From assembly GCA_018402615.1 (NCBI GenBank), contig JAGYIH010000013.1:1-22599 (forward strand): a DNA stretch of 22,599 nucleotides, in the 5' to 3' direction. How positions within the stretch are numbered: the first letter of the stretch is position 1; the number at the start of each line of letters is the position of its first letter. The translations under genes and the position numbers were made by a program. The notes beneath the pieces were generated by a model that made no database searches, was not told where the DNA came from, and worked only from the letters and a program-made list of their open reading frames with translations. The DNA comes from Aquiluna sp. (lineage in GTDB: Bacteria > Actinomycetota > Actinomycetes > Actinomycetales > Microbacteriaceae). This document shows positions 8,968 to 16,130 of this stretch, piece by piece.

Positions 8968-9509
8968 CAAGCTACATTGCATCAGGGACATTGTCTGGGG
9001 CTACAGCTACGATCTTCACATGGGGTCGTGAGGTCAGGGTCGTCTATCGATACCAGGGTGAGAGGAAATACGACCAAGCAGTTTGTCGACGGACTTCCCC
9101 AATTTCTTTTTCAAACAGCCCTCGACGGAAGCGCTTTGCCACTGCTTGAAAAGGCATTTCGCAGATTGCTCCCCAAAGGAAAATTGACATCATACCCAGC
9201 AATCTTGATCTCTAGTTCACCTCACTCAAGAGGCTCGAGTGGAATCCATGGCACGACATCTTTGAACCAGATCTTGGGTATGTTCGCTACTTCAGGGACG
9301 CTAAAACCAGGTAATCCAGCTCTCGCACCGGGCAACAAAGTGTTGCGGAAAATTAGCCAGCGCGGGTGACGCTGAAGTTAGAGCAGCTGCATCGCCGCTT
9401 GTGTTTTTCGAGCGAGTTGCAATCAGAAGTCGGTCTAAGTAATAAGTTTCAAGGATTCGCGTTATTGGCGCTGGTGGTAGCAGTACAACCCAGGGTTGGG
9501 CTATTTCAC
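8968..9509 (-). pseudogene. Decayed gene upstream of MazG relic, unrecognised
   Basis: The minus strand carries long protein-like runs in shifting frames: WVVLLPPAPITRILE, TYYLDRLLIATRSKNTSGDA (about 9370-9460), FSVPEVANIPKIWFKDVVPW (about 9245-9310), a nonsense codon, GELEIKIAGYDVNFPLGSNL, LVVFPLTLVSIDDPDLTTP, and VKIVAVAPDNVPDAM just before the MazG start. A ribosome-site-like AAGGAG precedes a GTG at 9509. I cannot assign a family. Its position in line with the MazG and helicase relics suggests that it was part of the same transcription unit. Confidence 0.45.
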
Positions 9510-9513
9510 AATT

Positions 9514-10290
9514 ATGTTTTCTCCTTCGCTGTCCTCAGGCTGTCAGTGACGAGGATGAGGAAATCGATTGGCAGTGGATCAACGATCGCCGATCCACCAG
9601 AGAGAGAGATCAAACAAGGAGACGCTTGAGGCACGCTCCAGTCTCTTGGAGGCAATGGGTAAAAGTGAAACCAGCAGTGAGTCAGTAGAAGAAGAGCATC
9701 ACTAGCCAAAGTTGAGCGTTGAAACCCAAGGCCAGCCGGGTTCGCGGGAAGACAAGTGCCTAAGTGAGATCTACTCTTTTGCGGCAAACGGCGGGCATGC
9801 TGACTGCTACGATCATTGTCGTGATGAGCCACGTCAACCAGGCGGCTACACAGAGGGTTGGGTTACTCGCGGAAGTGGTGACGGTGGAGTTGATTTTGTT
9901 GGGAAGTCAGACTTGGCTCCGGTTTTGCCTCGGTTGACGTGGTTGTTTTAGGCCAAGCTAAGTGCGAAGCTCAGATAAACCGACTAACGGTGTGGCTATT
10001 GCTCGAACAGTTGCAAGACTCAAGCGCGGCTGGATTGCTTTATACGTAACAGCCAGTTTCTTTTCTAAACAGTCTCAGCTTGAGGTGATTGAAGATGCTT
10101 ACCCACTGATAAAAATCGACAGCCTCATCACAGCCGGACCTCAAGCTGGTGGAATCTGGCGGCTTTAGAGATGTGGTGGGTATCTGGACTCCTTAGACTT
10201 GAGTACCCTGAGATGGTCACGTCAGGCTGTTAGGGTCTGACCAACAGGTTTACAGTGCTGCTTGCCTCCATCTCAAGTCACCAGGTCTCT
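9514..10290 (+). pseudogene. Decayed Mrr-like restriction endonuclease
   Basis: Plus-strand frames give DEDEEIDWQWINDRRS (about 9550), a region with shifts, then the catalytic core: GWVTRGSGDGGVDFVGKSDL (9860-9920), shift, GFASVDVVVLGQAKCE, NGVAIARTVARLKRGWIALY, VTASFFSKQSQLEVIEDAYP (to about 10110), and a tail GGFRDV, YLDSLDL, EYPEMVTSG. The GDGGVDF ... GQAK pattern is the D...QxK variant of the PD-(D/E)XK site in the Mrr_cat family, which cuts modified or foreign DNA. At least three frameshifts break the frame, one of them between the catalytic D and the QAK. The ATG at 9514 is only a guess at the start because no ribosome site precedes it. The N-terminal part seems shortened. Confidence 0.78.
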
Positions 10291-10376
10291 AACATTAGAA
10301 AATAATCACTTATGTTGTGACCCAGGCCAGTTCATCCGCACAATGACTTGAGAAAGAAGCATGAAAACTGGACTCT

Positions 10377-11645
10377 TCACTCTAATCTCGTCAGGTAACC
10401 AAGCTCTGCAACTGTCAAAGACATCTTTGGCACTGGCTGCTGCCAGGGTTTGGTGCTGAAGAAGTTCTCCATAGTTACCTCAATAGAGTTTGACCAGTCA
10501 ATGAGGATCCCACCACCGCTAGTCGCTTGGGCCCATTTTCGAGAGACACATCCACAGTGGCAAAAATCTCCTTTGACTTGTCCAATTCCAGCTCAGTTTT
10601 ACCGTTCTCGATGTCTGAAATATGGTAGCGGCCTCTCTGAACTTCGAGCTCGCTTGTAAGTCCAAGACAATGTAGTACCTTGGGGAGAATTTTGAGCTGT
10701 CGAAGGATCAAGTTACTCGAGATTTATTGCGCACATCTTGAGGGGCATCGACTTGAAATCGACAGTGCAAGTGACCAGATGCAGATCCGCCTCAGCTCGG
10801 CTTCGATACCGCTCCTGGAATCTCAATGTGTCCTGTTAGCACTTTATTGTCAATCAACTGTTGGCCAATCGAAAAATTGTGGTTTCTCGTCATCTTTGGC
10901 AAGGCAGGTGTCACTTCTTTGGCTTTCACGCCAAGCGGAGCGGACAACGTGAAGGCCGAATAACGCATTAGAGACTCAAACCTCAGACAGCTTAGATATG
11001 ATCAAAATCAAACAGAAAAATTACCTCTATACCTTCCTCTAACTGAGACCCAATTAGTGCTCATGTCGTGGAAACTCTGCTGCTCCAGACTCCTTTGATT
11101 GCAGGAACCTAATTGTACCAGTGACCTCTTGATCTTCTACCCCAAGTGTTCGCTTTTAGGACGATGCTGTCAGTTCAAAATTCTGAGCCAAGAAAAATGC
11201 TCAAGCCGAGTCGAGCGCAATTTCTCAGGTCGACTCCGTTGTAGGGTGATTGCCAAGAAGCATTTAGCACCTGGTTGCTTATTGTTATAAGGGCATCAAT
11301 TTTGAAGTCGCGGCAAAGATCCAAGTAAGAGTTAATTTGTTCTATGTTGAGCTCGTTGGAGCCCGTCTTGACTTCGACCAATGCCCGCCAGACCTTTTAC
11401 CTCTGGTGATTACGATAAAGCCGTCTGGCCTAACGGACTTCTTGTTAAACTTTGAACTCTGGTTCGGAGTAGGTCATAACGCCTTTGAATCTGATTCAGA
11501 TAACAATGAGTATGTGAGTTCGAGGACAATTTTCAACACAGCGAGTAACGCGCTTGTAGATCTGCGCTCTGATCCAATCCGCCTTTGATTCCGGTTATTG
11601 GAAAAGTCTTGCCTGTTGCAATCGAGATTCATCGAATACAAGCAT
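10377..11645 (-). pseudogene. Decayed PD-(D/E)XK-type nuclease-like protein
   Basis: Stitched minus-strand reading from ATG 11645: MLVFDESRLQQARLFPITGI, shift, ERRSTSALLAVLKIVLEL (about 11520-11570), VRPDGFIVITRGKRSG, shift, ALVEVKTGSNELNIEQINSY, DLCRDFKIDALITISNQVL (to about 11260), then WQSPYNGVDLR. After a decayed middle come ILRQLK near 10700 and DWSNSIEVTMENFFS with KPWQQPVPKMSLTVAELGYL, ending at the TGA at 10377-10379. PDG followed by EVK is the PD-(D/E)XK nuclease signature. I know this architecture as an unnamed family of roughly 370-420 residues in many actinobacteria; the function is unproven, and DNA cleavage is the likely role. Several shifts and stops make it dead. Confidence 0.7.
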
Positions 11646-11976
11646 CTTGGTCCTCGCTCTTTGGCAAATTAACCACGGTGGTCAAATCGCTGGTTCTTGC
11701 CTGCTCATGTACGCAAGCGCGAACAGACATTGGCCCAGCCTTTTCAAATGTACCGTTGTACCAGAAACTTTTGGAAATCAAAAGTGTTCCTGCTGACTGA
11801 TTGTTGTGCTGGGGATGATCGGGTTATCAGTGATCTGATTCTGGTTCTCGCTGTTCGAGGAAGTAATTTCACCTTTGGCGAGAGAAAAAAGCTCATGGCA
11901 AGCTCTCCTATGTTGACGAAATCAAATCCCAACGCTCTCAGTACTTCTCTAACCAACCTTGTTCTTGGCCATTCAT
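11629..11976 (-). pseudogene. Decayed small gene, unrecognised
   Basis: The minus-strand frame ending at 11629 is open over TLLISKSFWYNGTFEKAG and then PMSVRACVHEQARTSDLTTV, followed by NLPKSEDQDACIR and TGA. Upstream, another frame reads AKGEITSSNSENQNQITDNP, and the likely start is MNGQEQGWLEKY at 11976, which soon hits a stop. Its end overlaps the start of the nuclease relic (ATG at 11645), as expected for coupled operon genes. No family recognised. Confidence 0.4.
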
Positions 11977-12029
11977 GACAGGCTTGAACGCTTCTTAATT
12001 TTGTTGGACAGGTTTACTTCTGCCTGGTT

Positions 12030-12275
12030 GTGCAAGCCAGATTATTAGTCAGTCTTCAAGGTGCCACCTTCTTGCCTTGGTGGCAAGCTCTGATAGAACG
12101 TCGCGTGGAGCTTGGTCTTTCACAAAAGGACCTTGCAGATCGAATGGGCATAACTCAGCCAGCTATTTCCCAATTCGAGAGCTTCAATGCCAACCCAAGG
12201 ATCATGACTCTGTTGGCATATGCGCATGCTCTCGGGGTTTCCATGGACTTCAGTGCCGGCCTTGCTAGTAAATAG
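12030..12275 (+). CDS. XRE-type HTH protein, possibly a truncated remnant
   Basis: The 81-codon frame holds a clear Cro/C1-type helix-turn-helix: RRVELGLSQKDLADRMG, ITQPAISQFESFNANP, then IMTLLAYAHALGVSMDF. The region before RRVE is not typical (VQARLLVSLQGATFLPWWQA), and the GTG start has no ribosome site, so this may be the 3' part of a longer gene. Such proteins are usually antitoxins or phage-type repressors. It is followed directly by fragments of a second, related domain. It sits at the edge of the decayed region and is probably decaying too. Confidence 0.5.
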   Translation: MQARLLVSLQGATFLPWWQALIERRVELGLSQKDLADRMGITQPAISQFESFNANPRIMTLLAYAHALGVSMDFSAGLASK

Positions 12276-12277
12276 CA

Positions 12278-12430
12278 AACCTTGAGACTGGTTTCACCTA
12301 TGCAGCTCCCGATGGCACGAAGCCAGATTTATCAGTTGGCTCTGCTAACCCAACGATCTCAACCCTTATTAGGTATGCCAACAAACTTGGTGTTGAACTC
12401 GAATGGAGCTTTAGAGTTCCCAAGCCTTGA
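12278..12430 (+). pseudogene. Fragment of a second XRE-type HTH protein
   Basis: The frame ending in TGA at 12428-12430 reads DLSVGSANPTISTLIRYANK, then LGVELEWSFRVPKP. SANPTISTLIRYANKLGVELEW parallels NANPRIMTLLAYAHALGVSMDF of the preceding gene, so this is the 3' half of a paralogous HTH domain. Its recognition helices are missing and replaced by unrelated sequence. Confidence 0.5.
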
Positions 12431-12507
12431 AACGTTGGTTTGCGCCATCGGTATCAATGTTGATTCAAAGTAGGAGCAGTTGGCCCTGCAGGGCTTAACC
12501 TTTCACC

Positions 12508-12642
12508 ATGATCCTCACCCAAGCCTCTAGGGCTCGCAACGCCCTCTGGCTGATGTTCTTTGTTATGGGTGTTGTCTCTATGGCTTGGGTGCCAAGGATT
12601 CCTGAGATAAAGACCGCTAATGCTCTGACAATGGGTCAGTAG
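12508..12642 (+). pseudogene. Truncated MFS transporter, N-terminus only
   Basis: ATG 12508 opens a 44-codon frame: MILTQASRARNALW, then the first membrane helix LMFFVMGVVSMAWVPRIPEI, ending at TAG. This is the first transmembrane segment and the cytoplasmic VPRIP(E)IK turn of a major facilitator family sugar permease. All other helices are missing: 13 bases later lies the 3' end of the convergent ROK gene. The start resembles that of the gene entering at 22558 (both read TxQA(S/T)(R/K)ARNA), which suggests a duplicated locus or an insertion breakpoint here. Confidence 0.7.
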
Positions 12643-12655
12643 GTGTGGCTGGAAT

Positions 12656-13846
12656 CTAAAGATTTGCCTTTGCAACCATGGAGTCAACCGTCTCCGAATC
12701 CAACACATGCTCGATAGCCATGACGCTTGCACCAATAATGCCGGCCTCTTTCCCGGCCTTGCTCTGAACTATAGAGAGGTTCTCGCTGGCTAAAGGCATT
12801 GACCGGCTGTAAACGACCTCGCGTACACCAGCAATTAGGTGCTCTCCCGCCAGGGCAAGGGTTCCACCTATCACTATGGTTTGTGGGTTCAAAAGGCTGA
12901 CGCAGGTACTAAGGACCTCACCTATGTCCCTTCCCGCCTGCCTGACGGCCTGAATCGCCTCCACCTTTGCTCGCTTGGTGGCATCAATGAGGTCAGAGGT
13001 GTTCCTTATCGGCAGGCCTTGGTCAGTGACATTCTTGATTATTGCGGGAGATCCGGCTACTGCCTCAAGGCAACCGAAATTACCGCAGTGACAGGCAATG
13101 TCTCCAACTCTTGCGACTCTGACGTGGCCAATGTCGCCGGCCGTTCCCTGGGCTCCACGCTGCAATCTCCCACCAGAAATGATTCCTGACCCAATTCCAG
13201 TGGCAGCCTTCAGGAAAATCAGGTGATCAACATCTGGGTAGGAGACGTGCCGCTCTCCCAATGCCATAACATTCACGTCGTTATCCACCAAGACTTTTGC
13301 TGACAGCTCTTGGTTGACCCTCGCAGGAACATCATAACCATCCCAGCCGGGCATAATCGGTGGGTTTGCTGGCTTGCCAGTGGAGTGCTCAACTGGTCCC
13401 GGCAACCCTATTCCGATGGCCAGCAGGTTCTCAGGAGATTTTCCCTGGCCACTAAGTAGGTGCTTGAGCTCTTCTATCATCCAGCGCAAACAGACTTCGG
13501 GTCCGTCAGAAACTTGGCGCTTGGTGTCAATTGAGGCCAGGACATTCCCGCCCAGGTCTGACAATGCCGCCATTGCATGGGTGGCGCCAAAGTCGACCCC
13601 AGCCACCAGGTAAGCGCTCTTATTTAGAACCAGACTCGCAGACGGCCTACCACCCGTTGAGATCACCTCGGATGCCGGTGCGACGAGACCAAGCGCTATC
13701 AGAGGCTCCAGTCTTAGCGAGATCGTGGAGCGGGCGAGGCCAGTTACTTCTGCCAGTTCAGCCCGCGTGTGAGGCATGCCATCACGAAATAACTGCAATA
13801 AATGGCCGGAACCAAATCCGGCGCTGCCCTTAGTTATTTCTGCCAC
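12656..13846 (-). CDS. ROK-family transcriptional repressor of the sugar operon
   Basis: A 396-residue protein, the usual length for NagC/XylR-type ROK regulators. Residues about 24-48 form a winged-helix HTH (HTRAELAEVTGLARSTISLR). The sugar-kinase-like fold follows: phosphate loop DFGATH at 85-90, the LPGPVEH loop near 148, a sugar-site DND at 188-190 followed by VNVMALGE, GDIGH at 238-241 and the zinc motif CHCGNFGC at 252-259. The GDIGH box has D where most members have E. The start is GTG at 13846 after a G-run. The gene is divergent from the sugar operon and shares its 140-bp control region, so it most likely represses the operon until the sugar or a product binds. Kinase activity is possible because the catalytic Asp is kept, but is less likely in an HTH-bearing ROK. 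Confidence 0.93.
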   Translation of the reverse strand: MAEITKGSAGFGSGHLLQLFRDGMPHTRAELAEVTGLARSTISLRLEPLIALGLVAPASEVISTGGRPSASLVLNKSAYLVAGVDFGATHAMAALSDLGGNVLASIDTKRQVSDGPEVCLRWMIEELKHLLSGQGKSPENLLAIGIGLPGPVEHSTGKPANPPIMPGWDGYDVPARVNQELSAKVLVDNDVNVMALGERHVSYPDVDHLIFLKAATGIGSGIISGGRLQRGAQGTAGDIGHVRVARVGDIACHCGNFGCLEAVAGSPAIIKNVTDQGLPIRNTSDLIDATKRAKVEAIQAVRQAGRDIGEVLSTCVSLLNPQTIVIGGTLALAGEHLIAGVREVVYSRSMPLASENLSIVQSKAGKEAGIIGASVMAIEHVLDSETVDSMVAKANL

Positions 13847-13879
13847 CCCCCAAGTTTAGACAAAATAATCCGCCGTCAT

Positions 13880-13908
13880 TTGCCAAAAGAATGTCACAAG
13901 TTGATAAC
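13880..13908 (+). promoter_or_regulatory. Predicted promoter of the sugar operon
   Basis: TTGCCA (13880-13885) lies 17 bases before GATAAC (13903-13908), which would start RNA near 13915. That leaves a leader of about 70 bases before the GTG at 13987. It fits a sigma-70 type promoter (five and four matches of six). Both palindromes described below overlap the -10 box and the start point. Confidence 0.45.
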
Positions 13909-13910
13909 TT
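13898..13910. promoter_or_regulatory. Palindrome AAGTTGATAACTT over the -10 box
   Basis: A perfect inverted repeat with 5-base arms around GAT. It overlaps the predicted -10 of the sugar operon. It could be a repressor site or part of a longer composite operator with the palindrome that begins 3 bases later. Confidence 0.4.
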
Positions 13911-13912
13911 AG

Positions 13913-13927
13913 TGTCGAAAATCGACA
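13913..13927. promoter_or_regulatory. Palindrome TGTCGAAAATCGACA, candidate ROK operator
   Basis: A perfect inverted repeat with 6-base arms around AAA, placed at the expected transcription start of the operon and between the two divergent genes. ROK repressors of the NagC/Mlc type bind palindromes with TTCG/CGAA-like cores, so this is the best operator candidate. Binding is inferred, not shown. Confidence 0.5.
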
Positions 13928-13986
13928 AAAGACTTTCTTTTTGCGTCATTATCTTGTCAAGTTGTTTTACTCAAGGAGGCGTAAAG

Positions 13987-14808
13987 GTGAAGTTCGGATA
14001 TCCAACAATTACTTGGGGCGGTGTCGTTGGTCACCCTGGCGGCGTTACCAGTGTCAAGGACCTCTTCTACATGACTCATGGCGACACTATGAGCGCGTTC
14101 CGCGACATCGCCAGTGTTGGCTATGAGGGTACTGAGGTTTTTGACGGGAATCTGGCTGAGTTTGCAGCCAATCCCGAAATCCTTCTTGATGTTCTTGCAG
14201 AAACCGGCTTGCAGTTAGTCTCCGTCTACACCGGGGCTAACTTCATCTATGACGAGATTTTGGATGATGAGCTTTACAAAATCGAACAAGCCGCAACTTT
14301 GGCAAAGCAGTTTGGCGCCAGTCGCCTAGTTGTAGGTGGTGGAGCAAAGCGCCCATCCGGCCCAAGGCCTGATGACTTTAAGAAGACAGGCCGCGGACTT
14401 GACATGGCAGCGGACATTGCAAGGTCTCATGGCTTGGAGAGTAGCTATCACCCACACCTAGGGACAATTTCTGAAACTTTGGATGGCTTTCACCAGATCA
14501 TGGACAGTTGCTCGATTGGCTTCTGCCCTGACACTGCCCACCTGGTTGCATCGGGGATTGACCCTGTAGTCGCGATTGATCGGTACGGCGATCGACTCAA
14601 GCACGTTCACTTCAAAGACCTCTCCACAAAGACAGGTGAATTCCTGCCGCTCGGCGAGGGCGATATAGACTTCGTAGCCATTTTGGCTGCGATTCGCAGA
14701 GCCAATTACGACAGTTGGCTAATGGTCGAACTGGACTCCTACGCCGGAGACCCCAAAGAAGCCGCTGCAATAAGCAAAAAATATCTAGAGAAGCTCTTTG
14801 CCAACTAG
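13987..14808 (+). CDS. TIM-barrel sugar isomerase/epimerase (xylose-isomerase-like)
   Basis: First gene of the operon, 273 residues, AP-endonuclease-2/xylose-isomerase-like fold. The GTG at 13987 is chosen because AAGGAGG stands 7 bases before it. The frame extends back to an ATG at 13891, but that would place the promoter and operators inside the coding region. Likely metal and substrate residues are E50, H155/H157 in SYHPHLGT, D182 and H185 in CPDTAHLVASG, H206/H208 in HVHFKD, and E248 in LMVELD. Family members isomerise, epimerise, dehydrate or beta-eliminate sugars and keto-sugars with a divalent metal. Beside two Gfo/Idh/MocA dehydrogenases it probably acts on an oxidised (keto) sugar. 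It resembles IolE-type and levoglucosan LgdB-type enzymes, and the exact reaction is not determined. Confidence 0.88.
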   Translation: MKFGYPTITWGGVVGHPGGVTSVKDLFYMTHGDTMSAFRDIASVGYEGTEVFDGNLAEFAANPEILLDVLAETGLQLVSVYTGANFIYDEILDDELYKIEQAATLAKQFGASRLVVGGGAKRPSGPRPDDFKKTGRGLDMAADIARSHGLESSYHPHLGTISETLDGFHQIMDSCSIGFCPDTAHLVASGIDPVVAIDRYGDRLKHVHFKDLSTKTGEFLPLGEGDIDFVAILAAIRRANYDSWLMVELDSYAGDPKEAAAISKKYLEKLFAN

Positions 14809-14812
14809 AAAA

Positions 14813-14825
14813 CCACCCATCCATC
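14813..14825 (+). repeat. 13-nt repeat CCACCCATCCATC, copy 1
   Basis: Identical to the copy at 16085-16097. It lies 32 bases before the start of the binding-protein gene, between the stop of the isomerase and the ribosome site. Confidence 0.6.
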
Positions 14826-14857
14826 AACAGATTCAACTATTTCCCAAGGAGAAATAA

Positions 14858-16036
14858 ATGAAGAGACTGATCAGTAGCATCGGCGCAGGAGCAGTTTTAC
14901 TTCTGGCTCTTGCCGCATGTACCGTCAGTGGCACAACCGAGACAACTCAGCCTGAGGCCCCCGGCAACGGTAACCAAACGACTGACATTTCAGCTCAGGT
15001 TGACGCCGCCCTGGCAGAGTTAGCAAACGAGGTTTTGAGCCTCGGCCCAAACGGCGAGACTCCCTCTGGATTTGAAACCACAGAGCTCACCGATGAAGAG
15101 GTAGCGCAGATCCAGGCCGGTAACTACACAGCTGCAATCGTTATGCACTACGCAGGCAACGACTGGTCCACCGCTCAGGTGGAGGGATTGAAAGCCGAGT
15201 TTGCCAGATTGAATATTGAGGTTGTGGCGGTTACAGATGCTGACTTCAAGCCAGAGAAGCAAGTTTCAGACATTGAGACAGTAATGGCGCTAAATCCAGA
15301 CATCATCGTCTCCATCCCAACTGACCCAGTAGCCGTCTCATCAGCGTTCAAGAAGGCTTCTGCAGCCGGAATAAAGCTGGTATTCATGGACAACGTTCCT
15401 GCCGACATGGTTGGTGGACAGGACTACGTTGCAGTTGTTTCAGCTGACAACAAGGGCAATGGAGTCGCCTCCGCGCACCTGATGGCAAAGGCCTTGAATG
15501 GCGAAGGTACCATCGGATTGATTTATCACGATGCAGACTTCTTCGTGACAAAGCAGCGCTACGAAGGCTTCTCTGAGACCATCGCTCTTTACCCTGGCAT
15601 TGAAGTTGTCGAGGAAAAGGGAATCGGCGGTCCAGACTTTGCCGGTGACGCTCAAGCAGCTGCCACAGCTCTACTAACCAAGTACCAGGATCTAGATGGC
15701 ATTTGGGGAGTTTGGGATGTGCCAGCAGAAGGAATCATGGCTGCTGCACGCGAGGCAGGCCGCCTTGACCTCAAGATTGCAACCCAAGATTTGGGTACAA
15801 ATGTTGCAATTCAGCTCGCAAAGCAGGAACTGATCATTGGGCTTGGAGCACAGCGCCCATTTGATCAGGGAATTGCTGAGGCTCGTCTCGGCGCAGCTGC
15901 TCTAATTGGAAAGACCGGACTGCCAAACTTTGTGGCACTCGGTGCACTTCCAGTCAGCCACGAAAACGTCCTTGATGCCTGGAAGACCGTCTACAGTGTC
16001 GACGCTCCAGAGTCTGTATCGAGCGTTTACAAATAA
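14858..16036 (+). CDS. ABC transporter sugar-binding lipoprotein (RbsB-like)
   Basis: 392 residues behind the ribosome site CCAAGGAG. The N-terminus is a lipoprotein signal (MKRLISSIGAGAVLLLALAAC) with acylated Cys21, then a Thr/Pro/Gly-rich linker that tethers the protein to the outer face of the membrane. The body is a Peripla_BP_4 type-I binding fold: AAIVMHYAGNDWSTAQVEGL opens domain 1, and VMALNPDIIVSIPTDP, VFMDNVPADMVGG and IGLIYHDADFF line the cleft. YEGFSETIALYPGIEVV and WGVWDVPAEG belong to domain 2. Such proteins deliver monosaccharides, polyols or anhydrosugars to the CUT2 importer encoded downstream. A long insertion at residues 25-90 before the first core strand is larger than in RbsB. 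The substrate is not evident from sequence. Confidence 0.93.
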   Translation: MKRLISSIGAGAVLLLALAACTVSGTTETTQPEAPGNGNQTTDISAQVDAALAELANEVLSLGPNGETPSGFETTELTDEEVAQIQAGNYTAAIVMHYAGNDWSTAQVEGLKAEFARLNIEVVAVTDADFKPEKQVSDIETVMALNPDIIVSIPTDPVAVSSAFKKASAAGIKLVFMDNVPADMVGGQDYVAVVSADNKGNGVASAHLMAKALNGEGTIGLIYHDADFFVTKQRYEGFSETIALYPGIEVVEEKGIGGPDFAGDAQAAATALLTKYQDLDGIWGVWDVPAEGIMAAAREAGRLDLKIATQDLGTNVAIQLAKQELIIGLGAQRPFDQGIAEARLGAAALIGKTGLPNFVALGALPVSHENVLDAWKTVYSVDAPESVSSVYK

Positions 16037-16046
16037 AAGTAAAAAC

Positions 16047-16084
16047 CCCAGAGGGCTGGATGCGCAAACATCCGGCCCTCTGGG
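16047..16084 (+). terminator. Long intra-operon hairpin after the binding-protein gene
   Basis: A 16-bp stem (CCCAGAGGGCTGGATG with CATCCGGCCCTCTGGG, one G-T pair) closes a CGCAAA loop, 10 bases after the stop. No T-run follows, so full termination is unlikely. It probably protects the upstream mRNA or stops only part of the transcripts, keeping the binding protein in excess over the permease and enzymes. Confidence 0.7.
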
Positions 16085-16097
16085 CCACCCATCCATC
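16085..16097 (+). repeat. 13-nt repeat CCACCCATCCATC, copy 2
   Basis: Second copy of the element at 14813-14825. It starts at the base after the hairpin and ends 33 bases before the next start codon, nearly the same spacing as copy 1. Confidence 0.6.
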
Positions 16098-16130
16098 TGG
16101 GCAAACCCAAGTTTAGATAAGGAAGTAGCA

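Noticed and set aside
8962..9369. 135-codon open frame on the plus strand
   Set aside because: Composition is unlike a protein of this genome, there is no ribosome site, and the opposite strand carries better protein-like runs, so it is a shadow.
12483..12494. Palindrome GCCCTGCAGGGC before the MFS fragment
   Set aside because: It is short, GC-rich and without a partner or promoter context, so it may well be chance.
2599..12642. Alternative genetic code or programmed frameshifting to explain broken genes
   Set aside because: Both frameshifts and all kinds of stops occur at irregular places, and intact neighbours use the standard code, so ordinary decay explains it better.
13891..13986. Upstream ATG at 13891 for the first isomerase
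   Set aside because: It would place the predicted promoter and both palindromes inside the gene. The GTG at 13987 has a near-perfect AAGGAGG and starts the barrel's first strand.
15906..16130. Longer N-terminus for the first dehydrogenase, beginning at 15906
   Set aside because: It overlaps the binding-protein gene and the hairpin. The Rossmann fold begins right after the ATG at 16131, which has its own AAGGAAG.
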